Shown one piece after another: positions 9,524 to 23,828 of a stretch of 64,000 bases of DNA. Origin of the DNA: Hemicentrotus pulcherrimus (lineage: Eukaryota; Echinodermata; Echinoidea; Camarodonta; Strongylocentrotidae); contig BEXV01000685.1 of assembly GCA_003118195.1 (NCBI GenBank), forward strand, positions 6,228-70,227, given 5' to 3'. A program made the translations under genes and the position numbers. Numbering within the stretch: position 1 is the first letter of the stretch; every line of letters begins with the position of its first letter. The notes below the pieces were generated by a model, which was given only the letters and a program-made list of their open reading frames with translations, searched no databases and was not told the DNA's origin.

Positions 9524-12500
9524 CTGTAACGGAGAGATAGGGGATAAAGGTTGTTTTAGTGAGCCATAGGTTAATAATCAAATTCATCATGACTGCACAG
9601 ACCTTCAAGAAATCGACTTATATCATTTTCAATACCTTATTGTATCGACTATAGATATCATTCTCGGAATATGTAATATGACAATTTAATTGGCAGGGCT
9701 AATTAACTAACTTAAAGTTGATTTGATCAAAGTCTGCATTACAATTTCTTTTTATTAAAAAAAGGCTAGAACATAGGCATTCATCCATAACCATGTTATG
9801 AGGTTGTTTTATTTTCAATTTGTGTATGGAAAGAATTCGATTTCATGTCGTTCGTACGAGATAAATAGTGTTTGATAAGCAATTTACATGTAAAATTTAT
9901 CGTAAATTTCATTGAATCATCCTAAAAAGTCCTTTTAGAAGACATTAGAATTTTCTGTTGGTGTATTGTATTTAATTTTGATTTTCATTATCACCCATTG
10001 TTACAAATCTAATAATCAGTTACTACTCAAAGTTTTATGGATAAAGTCGGTTTATATACCGGTAGTTAAAAAGTTTTGTTTGTTATTTACAATTCCCGAT
10101 GGCTGATTGCCGAGGGGTGAGTCCTGGCCGTAGGGTGACTCCATCATGCCTTGGTGGGAGGAGGGTGGAATGGAGTTGGGACCACCTGACGCGTAATTGT
10201 CCAGATCTGTGACGTCACTGAAAGAGAAATCGCTGTCGTCGTCTTTGCTTTCATCTTGGTCGTCGTTTCCTGGAGTTAAATGGGAAGGAAGGATTGGGAT
10301 TAGTGATGCTGCCAAAGATCATTAACAAGTTTAATGTTGTTAATTCTTTTATGCTTGTCTAGCTAGATTTATCATTCATTTACTCACTTGAAGAGAGAGA
10401 AAGAGGAAGGGTGAAAGAGGGAGAGAGAGAGAGAGAGANNNNNNNNNNNNNNNNNNNNNNNNNNNNNNNNNNNNNNNNNNNNNNNNNNNNNNNNNNNNNN
10501 NNNNNNNNNNNNNNNNNNNNNNNNNNNNNNNNNNNNNNNNNNNNNNNNNNNNNNNNNNNNNNNNNNNNNNNNNNNNNNNNNNNNNNNNNNNNNNNNNNNN
10601 NNNNNNNNNNNNNNNNNNNNNNNNNNNNNNNNNNNNNNNNNNNNNNNNNNNNNNNNNNNNNNNNNNNNNNNNNNNNNNNNNNNNNNNNNNNNNNNNNNNN
10701 NNNNNNNNNNNNNNNNNNNNNNNNNNNNNNNNNNNNNNNNNNNNNNNNNNNNNNNNNNNNNNNNNNNNNNNNNNNNNNNNNNNNNNNNNNNNNNNNNNNN
10801 NNNNNNNNNNNNNNNNNNNNNNNNNNNNNNNNNNNNNNNNNNNNGATCGACGTTGCTCTATCCCTTATTGTTGAACGCCAAACAAGGTAGCAACAACTCC
10901 CATCTTTTAACGTCTTTTGGTATGACGCGGCCGGGGTTCGAACCCACGACCTCCTTTGTTGTGAGGCGGACGCTCTACTGACTGAGCCAACACTCCGGTT
11001 TTTATATTTAATCATTATGAAGTATCGACATGTGTTGTTTCAATATTTAAAAACAAAACTTGATGCAAGTTCCAGTCTATCTCGCAATTTTGTTTTGGTA
11101 GCCTAGCCTTCTAGCCTTTACAGAAGCGTATATCATTATGAATGATTGAACAATTTTTTTTTTTTTGGAGGGGGTGCCCTAAAATTCAAGATGGCTACTA
11201 GTATTTACCTGATCTTCTTTGTGCTGCTGCCTCTTGCTCTGTCATGCTCTTCCTTGCTAGCTTCTTCATCTGACGAGATAGAAACAGGAACAAAATATGG
11301 GTTAATTATCTACATTTACCTGAAATTACAAATGTTAACATGGTTAAAGAATACATTGATGTACAATGCTAATGAAATTTCAGAATGAATATATAGTACA
11401 TTTATGTTTCATGTTCTTTCATTTCATAACTTTGTCGTGAAAACGTAATAAAAGATAATTAATGTCCTTTATTTCAATAAACATTATTCGAATCAGCTGA
11501 TTAGAAATCACAAATCAATCAATTAAGTGATCAATGTTAAATGCAAAATCCCAATGCCTTTGCACAATACACATCTTGATAGTAATACTAATATCGTCAT
11601 TTAAAACACTTAGGCCTATAACATTAATCTTGAACTGCTATCCATCAACAAAATATTATGATATTAATATTATGTTCGTATTCTTTAAAAGACTTGGAGT
11701 TAAAGCAAAGTTCTTTCGAAAGCAAAGTGGCGTTGAATTTTATGACAAAATTGCCAGATAAGCAAGACGACCTTTCTATACCATGGAGCTTGTCATCAAA
11801 GCCTTAAGCTATATCTTATTTAAGTTCCGTAAATCACCCATCGGACGTAGAAAGCAAAGATGTGGATGACAAATAAAATTAGTTTCATTTCCATGACAAC
11901 ATTACTGGTCCGATATCCTTTTGACCACATAGGGATGTTTAATGAAAGCCTTAAACTACATCTTAGCAGAGTTTGACGAAGCACGCCCAGGCTTAATAAG
12001 CAAATGGTTAAAGAGCTGTTCACTTACATGTTCCTTCCTTACCTTAGCTCGTTGGTTCTGGAACCAGACCTGGACTACCCTTACACTTAGACCAGTCTCC
12101 TTTGCAAGGGTTTCCCGGACCTAAAATGGACCAAGACAAGTGGCAGGATAATGTGTTATTTCTGTGGACTAATTTGATGTGCACACCGTCTCATTTGAAT
12201 CATCTGAACCACTCAAATCGCTTAAAGACATTTTAATCTCAATTACCTTCTGGAAGATTTTATTTTATGTTTATCTGCATTTCTTTATTTCATATATCTG
12301 TATTATATCACCATTAACAAATTATTGTGTTCGTGTATTGTTTACATTCTAATCTTGGTTCTTTGTTGTATCCATGCATTGTTTACATTCCAATCTTGGT
12401 TCTTTTCATCGCACTTCATTTGACCCCAAATGTAATACATTCTTGTACGCGCAACATTCCTTTGATGTAAACTTTCCCACCATTGCCATATGTGTTATGT

Positions 12501-15500
12501 AAGGTGTAAGTGATACACACATCCAGTTTATATGTAAGACGAACAGACAGAATTGTGTACGAGCGAGAAGCAGTTAATAAAGTACTTCACTTGTTATTTG
12601 GACACCGTCAAATCAACTTGTCATGTCTTCATTCGTCTCTCTCCACAATACACAATACAAATTACTATTCTATTTTTTTCTTCAAAACTTACACTTTTAT
12701 TAACATGTTTTGAAAATGCTTTCAAGTTCAACATTCATTATAACATTTCATATTTGTTCCCTCTCCTTCTACTTTGTGTTTAGTTAGGCCTTCAATACCT
12801 AGCCCCAGGGTAATGACAAGTTGAACTTTAAGGTTTAAGTTAAACTTGGCTATCAGTAAATGAGCCACTGTGTTTAACGTTTGTCTCAGAGTTGGAGAAT
12901 GTGTTCAGTCTATAGCAGAGATTAGGAGGACATCGTTTCACAAAACCGGTGTCAGAACAAGTTCGCCGACATCTCGTTGTATGCGTGTTTACCTCAGTGA
13001 TTTCATGAATTTCAATGGGATGCCGGCGGACTTGTACTCACGACAGTATCGTGAAACTTTGCCCGCGTGTCCATCTTTTTTCTCATTATCGAATAACCTA
13101 CCTTCCTGCAAGGTTTTGAGGAGACCTCGAAAGATGCTTTGAAAGCCCGTCTTTGTGACGTGGTGAGGATTGTTCTTGGTCGCTTGGGTCCCTTTCGGCC
13201 ATCTTGCGAACTTGACTTTGAAGACACTGCGGAGAAATTTTAAGATTTGTAATTACAATGCTTTAATTATAGAATAAACAAGAGATAATTATCTTTTGCA
13301 TTAAATGCGAACATTGCTGGGAGTTATGAGATCTCAAAATGTGTTTACCAAGTAGTGAGAAGAGGTAGGAACTTAGTATCATCAATACTAAAATGAGATG
13401 AGCGAAATATTGTAGGTAGCTATATGAATGAATAGCAAGAAATGATGAGAGAAAAGAAAGAGGTAAACGTACATTATTGTCTACCCTTCCCTAAGGAACT
13501 GACAATCTAACTGCTCCCATTTTAATGGTAATGGTTCACAATAAGCCAATCTACAGGCACTTTGCTACCGCTTTCTTGAATGTACCAAAACAAAACTCTG
13601 ATAATGATATAACATTTTTTTTCTTTTAGGGTAATAATTTGTACCTTTTTGCGTATCAACCGTGTGCTCTTTCGTGTAGTCCTCCTTGCAATAGAGGCGA
13701 TTCTCCTTGAGGACGAACTCGTCGCCCTTTTTGAGTTGCTGGTCGCACGTGACACATGTGAAACAGCGAAGGTGGTACACGTTGGAGAGCGCCCTCATCA
13801 CAAGTTCACTTGAAGGGATTGACTGGAAGCAAGCATTGCACTTCGTTCCGAACAACCTGCAGAAGAGGAAGAGAAGTAAAGAAATGGGTTAATGATCACA
13901 TCACTATTTGGTGAAGAAAAATGATGTGCATGTTGTGTAAAATATGTGTGTGTCGGAACGGTTGTTCATCATGTTATCGACTTCGAATTGGAGAGTCGTT
14001 TCGACTAACTGACTTCTGGCAGACGAAATGCAACACAGTGACATGCATATCAAGACATGTGTTATCTCTCTTCAATTAATATGGATACAAATGATGAGGC
14101 AGAAATGTAATAAGCCGATGGAAGTATCATATTTGTTTCAGGTATGTATTAGTTTAAAATTATGGTTTCATCCGAGAAAAGTTGGTCAGGGGTAGTTTGC
14201 AAGAGGTAGATTCGGAAAAGGTATATTGGGTTGGGTTGCATTCATGGCTATAGATTTCATCTTGTTTCCAGTATAGATTGGAGGCCTGTATCTATAGTTG
14301 ATTTGAAATCATAAAGTTTTCCCATTTCTCCAACCCAACATCCTATTAGCATAGCCATCTAACAATCTACAGCTTTAGAGTAGTACAAACGCATTGATAC
14401 AGGAAAGGGGTATGGCAAGAGGTCCGGAATGAAACGGTATATGGCTTCTTGTTGTTTTGAAGGGGCATTGCCCGGAAAGACGGGTTGTCAAGTATCATCA
14501 GAGCTTCATATCGAGACGATCGACGCGCGGCCGGTCTCATGCACGCTCTTTTGTCTTGACGGCACGTGCGGTCCTACAAGCGCTTCCAATCCGTATAGGA
14601 AGGATTTCTTGATAATAGGGTAAAGGCCTCTTATCAGATGAGATGACTATTATTTTCTAAACATATCCTTCCCCATTATTCCGGTAAGCTGGTTGAATGA
14701 ATTCTGGACATGTCCCATTATTCAAAAATATTTACAGAAATATGTAGTGCATTGTATTTTGTGATAGATAAAATATTATTTAGTAAGCTATAGAGCGACG
14801 GCGTCTTAAAGTTCCTTAAAATGTACACATTAAACAAGATGATTTTCTCGTGTAAACGGAGGAGGTCACCGCGGCAAAGCTATTCTTTAACTTAAGTCTG
14901 ACCCGACATACCGCTCACATGCAGCCTATACGCCATTCAGCAAACAATAATCATGATGGCCTGAACAGCATAAAGCCATACACGGTCAAGCGATCTTTCT
15001 GTTGTTGTATCCCTGTCAGACGAAAAAGGGATGGGAAGTTTCCCATCGAGCGGGTGCTGCGAGCAAACGTTCCAGCTATTTGTCTAGGAGACAGAGTCAA
15101 CTTCTGGTCAAATGCTCTATTGTGGACAGAATCGTATGTGGTCAAAACTTCCATTGTGGACAGAATTCGCAGTGGCCAAGCGTTCTATTGTGTTGGCTAC
15201 CCCTCCAGAGATGGACACGGTCTTGGTGGCGGAAATGGGACTAAGCTACTTATTCCGCTTATTTCCATTGACTTGTATACACGGCCGTTCCTATAATTAT
15301 GGTCTCACGGCATATTTAGTTATGTGGTCAACGTATTTTCACCTAATTCCTTCCTTTTTCTCCGTCACTCTCTTTTTCTCTCCCCCCCCCTCTCTCTCTC
15401 TCTCTCTATACTACACCCCCTCTCTCGTTCTTTCCCCTCTTTCTTTAGACATCACTACGTCTGTCTATGATCATTCAAACTTTTCCATCTCTTTTCCTCT

Positions 15501-18500
15501 CACTCCTTCTGTCTGTCTGTGTGACTCTCTTTCTCTCTCTCTCTGTCTCTCTGTCTCTCTGTCTCTCTCTATCTCCCATCTTCTCGCTGCCCCCTCCTCT
15601 CTCTATGTTTACTATCATTGTCGTCTACCATCTCTTTCCCAAATACATACGTTTATAATTTCACTTTCTCTCTCATTATCTCATTCTACATCATCAGAAT
15701 TTTAACATTTGGATAACCTTCATATCTTACGACAAAGCTTTGGACATGGCACATCCATTTTGTTCCTCAAGTACTTTAGTTGAGAAACAATGAAAAGTAA
15801 AAAAAAGAGAGAGAGAGAGTGAATTGTGATGTTCCAATCACATTTTGCATTTCTTCAGCCCAGGTACCAAACTTGCCCTTGAAGAACATGTATCCCTCGG
15901 TTAATTTGCCGCTTAGTTCAGCTCATCAAATTGCCAGTCATCCTGTCATGTTCCTGACAAATTAATTGCTTCGGGGATTCTTTCATCTTTTAATGTGTCG
16001 AAATAATGAGAAAAAAAATCAAAAGATGAAAACAGCCATGTCACAATGACAAAGACCTCTTGAATTTAGCCTGACAAAGTAACGGCGGAAGATTTTGACA
16101 GCCTTTAATGTTACGGAAATGACACTAAAATAACAATCCTTCGTGTTCCTGGTGAAAATGAAATTTACATTCATAATTACGTTTAAAATAAGATAACACT
16201 TGACAAAATGCATGTGTATGCCTCCTTCCTCTATCTCTTTCTTCTCTGTGTCTCTGTTTTTGTTTTCTCTCTCTCTTTCTATTTCTTTCTCCATCTTTCT
16301 TCTTTATTTTAGGCTACGCCAGTTCATAACGCGTGACCCGTCAGACAAACTTTTACATGCGCTGGCACAGTGATAAAATCCAGGCAATGGAGGGAGCGCT
16401 ATACCAATATATTAGTATAGCGCTCCCCACTTTACACAAAACCCACACGCACATTACACTTAAAAACGCACATTACACTTAAAAACACACACAGCGCACA
16501 CGACACGGCCAAGCGGCCAAGTCGTGCCCAGCCGCGCGGACTCCACATCTCCCCTAGACCGTCTCGTGGCGTCTTGCTGTGTACGCAACAGCTCCAATAG
16601 AGTTTGCCCGCTTTCCATTCAGCGCACGTGCGCGCGTTTTTCCTCCGAGTGTTTGTTTAAATAACAAGCATTATTTCAGCCACCATGCCCAACAATACAC
16701 GCTGCTTCGTCGTTTTTATTACAAGAGTTGATGGCATGAAGGCCTGGATAGAAGGAGGATGGATGTGGACAAGGAAAGAGAAAGAAAGAGAGAGAGAGAG
16801 AGAGGGAGAGAGGAGATGGGAAAGAGAGATGGAGAAGAAAAGGAGAGAGAAAAAAATATTTACAAAAATAAAGAGGAAATGAGAGAGAGAGGGAGGGAGA
16901 GAGAGAGAGAAGAAAGAAAGAGAGAGAGAGACGGAGAGACAAAGATTGAGAGAAAGAAAAAGAGAGAGATTGAGAGAAAGAGAGAGAGAGAGAGAGAGAG
17001 GGAGAGAGGTAGAGAGAGGTAATATCTTAAGTCGCAAAGGTATCTCCGGATGGCATCTCCATTTACAGTTGAATCATCAAAACACTGAAATTATGATATT
17101 TCAATTCTATAATCACTTATTTGCTTTATCGTATCGAAAATCTTTTGATCAGATAGAAGTCTGTCATTATTTCAGATCTCAATAATATCCACGACGCATG
17201 GTCTCCAGTTCCACGACGACTTGATCATAACANAATATTTTGGTATCACATGATATTAGTTTTAGGGCCAACCAGGGGCTGTGAATATGACTTAAAACCA
17301 ACGAAAGCTAGCTTGGCATTATATAATTATGTTGGGTTAATAGCTACCAACCTAACGCTCACAAATAATTCTTGATAGACCAGTCTATACTGAAAAAACT
17401 ATGTTGGGTTAATAGCTACCAACCTAACGCTCACAAATAATTCTTGATAGACTAATTTCCGTATCTGAGTGAACTCTGAAAATCTCGTATCGAGTCATGT
17501 ATGATCAACGGAATTCAATTGTTTGATTTGCATTGCGTTGTCTTGATTGAAGAGATAAGAACAGAGAAAGTAAGAAACAAAAGGAGGGAGAGAAGAGAAC
17601 TTATAGAAAGTAGAAGAAAAAGAAGAAGACAAGCTGGTGTGTACATTATTGTAGTAGTTGTTGTTTACATAGAGGAACGATATCTGAGGAGATATGAGAA
17701 GGGGAAAATGATTTAGAGGGTAAATGGTGAGTGAGGTAAGGAAAAAGAAAAACAATCTGAGAAAGGGTTTGACAAAAACAACGGCAGCGTAGAGAGAGAG
17801 ATTATACACTCATGAAAGAGGAAGGGAAAGGGAAAGGAGTGGGGTCCACGAAAGGACAATTGCAAAGTAGGCCTTAATGGGGAGATTAAAATTACACTTG
17901 ATGCACGATGAAAATGTCAGAGCACTATGGCCATCAGAAACAAGGCTTCTTTTACTTGACTATAGAGAGGTGGAATGGTTATAAATGACCATATGTGAAT
18001 ATCAGAGAAGAACAGAAGTCTGAAGCAAGCAATTTCACTGCTACTTTTCTCCAGCAATAAAAGTCAGTCATTTCGCCAGAATTCAACCTTGTTTTATTAC
18101 CAAGCCGAGCCTTTAAATTGTTTGCCTTCTCGACCCGGCCTAAGAGCGTACAATCTGCCTCCCCGTCATAAACTTCATTCACGCACTCGACCAGGGTGAA
18201 AAATCTCAGAAAATGCCCCGTTCTCGACATTTTTCTCTCTTTGTATGCTATAATAATCTCTCAGCTCCCGGTTTCCCTCTCACCATTTAAGTTGAAGTGG
18301 GACATGACTACTTTTCATTCAAACACAAGAGAGGCGCAACACGCGAAGAGCTCGCTTAAAATATGACGTTACAATGTCTTCCACTCCTCAGCCTATAATG
18401 CAGTCAATAAAAAAAAAAGTCGGTAGCAACGGAAAGACTGGATGATTCCTGTAAGAGAGACATCTCTGAAGGAGATTGGAGAAGAAGTGGAGGGTAAGGA

Positions 18501-21500
18501 GGAAGAGAAAAGGGGACTGGAAGCCTCCGATCGAATTTCGGAAAGGAGGTCTGGGGGAAACTCTTGACGGGCTAACCCTCATGAGAGAGTGAAAAGCCGG
18601 AACGCCTGTTTAAGCCGCCACCGCGCACGGGGGATCAACAAAGACAGCCAAGGAGCGCTATATACTGTACTCTGGTCGTTGCTTGCAGACGACTTTGCAA
18701 GGATTTCGGTTTTTTAATAATAAATTCCCGCCGTCTTGGGAGAGTAAGGTACGCTTAGCATGCTAAGTGAACGGATCTTTTTTTCTTCCCCGGTCTGAAA
18801 TCAACAAGTGGAATCTTGTTGGACTATGACAGGCACTTTCGTAATAAACCGCTAGCTTGAGATCTTCATTACTCCGCGCTCTCTCTCTCTCTTTTTCCCT
18901 CCTATCTCTTCTATCATTCCTAGAATTTGTTTCCTCTCTTTCTCTCTATCTAGCTTTTGATTTATATGGTGAGACACTTATTATCTCTCAATTAACTATC
19001 AATTGGTAGTAATATTTAGACTTAATTCATGTTCCTACCTCAAAGCTTACCCTATCGATCTCTGTGCGAAAATATTCAACAGCTAGCTCAAAAAATGTAT
19101 TCCATCAATTATAGTTCTTTTAGTATCCAGCAATATCCCTATATACCCTTTATTTTCGTAATCGCTTTTCTTTTCTGATAACTTGCAAATTATAGCAATA
19201 AACACGAGCTTTGTTAGCTAACTTATTCAAAAGAAAGGTAATGAATATCCCCACTAGACCATTACTACTTCTTCAGTTGCAACCACCCTTTATGGGAAAA
19301 AGAACGGGAAAAGAAGACTTTATACAAGGCGGCTGTCAGACCTTTTTGACCAAATCGAGTATTGTTACGCGAGCACCACGTTAAACATCCCCGCTATGAA
19401 TAATGCATTGCCAGGTCTGCTATTGCATGGGTCGCGAAGGGCCTGTGTCCCTCGTCCACGGCGCTTGGCTATCCGAGAAGCCGACAGAAGTGCCACTCGC
19501 ATGGGCTGTTTTTAGTCGGGCTGTATCGAGAAAAGATTTCACCAATGTTTGATGATAGAAAGCGGAACTGTTTAATATTCGGAACCCTCAGAAGATATCG
19601 GTTTATGTAATCATGAGTTGAGGTTGTCTACATCCTCCGCTGTCACTCTTAATCGAATAGATTGGATGCATGCTTCCTCGAAACACATTTCAGAATTTGA
19701 ATTTACACACACCACAACAACAGAACAACAAAAGACGTTTAGATTTAACTCTTGCTGGTTACAAAACGATGCAAATACAAAAATTGAGATTCAACAAGAT
19801 AACCATAACTCATGTAGTTTTTTTAGATTACCCGAACCATTCTTCAGATAAGAAATAATAATTATGATTAAATAATGAATTAGCATGTTACATGACACGC
19901 CTATGAAGATCATACAGGAGTTGAAGTTATATTTACTCAAATTTCATGGCCACGAATTTAAAAGTTTGCAGAAAATTGAGGTTGTAGTGTTATGCCAGTT
20001 GTTTTTTTGAGTTACAGAAAGTTATACGTGGACGTTGATAATCGGCTGTGGAAGGATCGAGTTTGGTTGGAAGATTAATGAAGACGCTTTCCTGGCAAAC
20101 ATGGACGGCTCGCTGGATGCAGGAAATGAGTTGAGGTTTGGGGTAGAAGCGGGGTTGGCGTGGAAAACACATGAGAAGCAGGATGAGGTGAGAAAATAAG
20201 AAAGAGGAAAGATGGAAAGAAGGAATGAATTTGAGGAGAATATACAAGCGGACAAGTAAATACGTAGATGAGGGAATTAGAGAAGAGTGGATGAGAATGT
20301 GGTGAGGGGGGGGGGGGGGGGGNTTTAAAACCATTTCCTTAGCTATCTTTGTTCTGTTTAGCTACATTTTCCTTGCCTAGAATTCTTTCTCATTTTGAAT
20401 ATGGAGTTTCCCGACATAACTTCTCTAACGAAATCACTGGTACATACGTAAAGAGATGGGGCAAAGAGAAAGGGTGTGAGTCAGAGATAGACAGAGACAA
20501 ACAGATGGAAAAGGCCAGAGTCAAGAAGAGTATCCGAGAGAGGAAGATTGAGAGGGAGAGATAGAGAGACAAACCCCTCTTGCAGTCCCACTTCCCGCCC
20601 TTAAATCAGTTACATCGCGAATTACACTTGCAAAATCGCATTTGCGCCGGCAAAGGCGGGTTCACTAGAACTCTACCCTCGAGCAAAAAATTAGTCAAGG
20701 TAGGGACAAAAAATAACCGCCCTAAAACGGTCTAAAAACATAGCCTTCGGTCAGTAAACAATGCACCTTTCTTCCCTCGAAGGTTATAGACAATAAAGGT
20801 AAGACGCATTGATCGACTTCTTTGTTTTTTCGCGCGAAAAACCGAGCCTAATTAAGTTTCTTTGATGTAGCGCGTCTCCAGTTTGTCCTTTCTGGCGGTG
20901 CGATGGCAGTCTGATGATGTCGTGTTTTGAGAGGCGGGGAATTTGGAACCAAAGAGATGTATTCGGTTTCAGGGATGTCAATGTGTGAAAACATGTCTAT
21001 CGATGTACAGAAACAAGAAAAAGAGACACAGAGAAGAAAAAAAGGATGACTAGGAAGTGAAGTAGGGCATAACTAAATTTTGAGCGTCGCAGCCTAGAGC
21101 AAAGATCAACAGTGGGCTTGGATAAAATTATTGTCACTGTACATCGTGGAAGATGTTTATAGTAGACTGGGGTGAGGAAGAACGAATGGTTATAGGCGTT
21201 CAATGATGTAAGATGGTAAGATTTTCTGCTCTAAATATGGATTTCTCGGTAAAATAGAGATGGTGAGGGAATATACCGGTGGTGTATATCTGTAAATGTT
21301 CGGTGGTCTTAAAAGGCGGATGATTTTGTTGTTGAAGTGCTACTATATTAATCATCACTGAAAAGGCTAGTCTCCATTTCTCTGTACAGTCTATACTGAA
21401 AAAACAGTCTATACTGAAAAAAACAGCTTTCGTACATTCCCATCGTACATTTTTGGATCTTCATTTTCGAACGACTGTATTCTTTAGTGTTCCCTTTTTT

Positions 21501-23797
21501 GCCATCTTTTCACCAACCGATGCATGACAATTTATTCATCCTTTGCATGCCACTACTTGTTACACTCCTTTTCTCCTGATACTACAAATCTCATTCTGTT
21601 TGGGTATAACAGACGGCCATTTGTTCTACTGACAGCAAAGATATTTCCCTCTCGCATTCAGCATCACAACGACACGAAGGATCATTTGCTTTTTACATTC
21701 AATAATGTGCCAATATCCAATGTTCATGCAGTAAATATTACTACTTATCGTACACTCATCATGGAAGTTTTGTGTTGTGTCACTTCTAGTCAAATTCGTG
21801 ATTTCAAACCAGTTCATTGCGATTTACTTGTGACTGATGTCCTTGATGGTGCCACGTGACCAAATCATATCGAGAAGAAAATGTGTCATCATTACAATTT
21901 CCTTTCAAGGTATACGTCCAAAACAGCAACAAATCCTGAAAATGATACGTCGATGTTGATTATGAAGATGATCAAGTTAAAGGGGTTAGGATAACATATT
22001 ACATGTTATCATTATCGCAATAAGGACTTCCACAAGTCACCTCGAATCATGAGATGTAATATTATTACTTTTGTTGATATGGAAAAAGAAATGGAAGAAA
22101 ATAAATATTATTTTGATTTTTCCATCTCGTCCAGGTTAGATAATGAAGATCAAACTGAGCGTAGTAATCTGGAACAGGGCAATATTCTCATCCATTGATA
22201 AATCGTTACGAATCATCATGTTTATCAATGGACTGTCATGTCAGAAAGCGTTTGAACGCATTGGCGAATTCTCTTCCACAGACCAGCATATCTAGTTCAA
22301 CATCATTAAGGCCTTAAGTGATATACTTATCTATCTTTCACGAAATAAGAAAAAATGGGATGGATATCGAAATATATTATTTTGAGAAAGTCAGCAATAT
22401 GGATTTCAGAAATAGGTAATGATGATGTATCACAGCACGTCCATGTATTCACGTATACATGTATATGAACCATTCCTTTTCTTAGTCTGGATGTGCGAGT
22501 CACTTCGACTTTCAAAGATTGAATTGACTGGCATGTAACTTGACGCAATTAAAAATCTTTACAAGCTTTTAACGAGATTTTTATTTAAGGAACTGCACAG
22601 AATCTAATCCACGAAGCAGGCACTGACATCGGACTTGACAAGATGATGGGAGAAAAATACCCCACGTTATTAATCTGTTCAACAAATTAGCGATATTTAA
22701 GTAGCGATTGGAAAAATGTTAAAAGGAACTAGCAGATGAGAGATGGGTATAGGGGGAGCCGTGCGTGCTCCTTGGTGCTCGTGATTAAGACGACGGCCAC
22801 AAATGGAGAAGAGATTACGAGATATGTGCTATGGAGGATGAGCAAGCAAACGAAACAAATATATATATATATATATATAATTTCATTGTGGAGGAAGAAA
22901 TTTGTCATATGATTATTTGATGGAGGGTAAAAAATTGAGCTAAAAAGGTGAACGGAGTTGAGAATGGTTGTCTATTTACTGTCATCTTAGCGTTAAGCGA
23001 ATTTGAGGATTGATGCCTGAGTACAGCGCTTAAGTTGTCAATTTAATTTTCTGTGCTAATATTGTGAGATATGATCGGTGGTAGGGATAGTGATGACGTT
23101 GGCGCTCTTTGTTACCTTGGTAATGAGGATGATGCCAATGTTGACGGCAGTGATGATGAGGGATGCGATCTCAAGGGATGTGGTGGTGATATTGACGATG
23201 ATGATGATGGTAGCGTACAAAATGACAGCACTACTTCAACAGTGTCATTATAACTATCCTTATTAGCACGCACATCAATTATTGTAGTTCATTCTTATGA
23301 TGAGGATGCGAAGGTCGACTAAGGTTCAATTGAAAATTAGAAAGGTATACCTGACAAGTCTTCTCAGTAAAAATATCAACGCCTGAGAAAATTATATAAA
23401 CAAAACGAGTGATACGGCAATTTCATGCTAGGTGTTATCCCACACGTACCCATCACTTTGAGAGACAGATAGAAGTAGAAATAAACACACAACACACTCA
23501 TTCATATTTAGCCAATCCAGGTAACTGCAGCGAACCCGTCAGCAGGATTTTGTAGTTTGTTGAGAAAATCATCTGATCCCTCAAATATTTTAATCTAATA
23601 TTTGCGTCAACAAGTGACCACAAAAATAAAGTGACATTGCAAATCTTACGTTTGCAAATTTTCTCTTATGACATCGCCGCGTTTTACAACTGTGATTGTC
23701 TTCCGGCCTTCTGGTACGACTTGATATTCCTTTTGATTGCCGATTGATTTCATAAAGCTCAGATTGGTGCGCCGGGATAATGGTTTGTCTTTATAAG

Positions 23798-23828
<31 letters not shown>

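Noticed and set aside
10439..10844. A missing lmx1 exon in the N gap
   Set aside because: Exon 6 ends in phase 1 and exon 7 begins in phase 1, giving a clean Gly at the junction, so none is required.
10935..10997. A functional tRNA gene
   Set aside because: It carries an extended non-tRNA 3' body, as in SINEs, and lacks a clean acceptor stem and terminator.
10380..11015. Long open frames across 10.4-11.0 kb
   Set aside because: They exist only because Ns were read through. They contain no exon.
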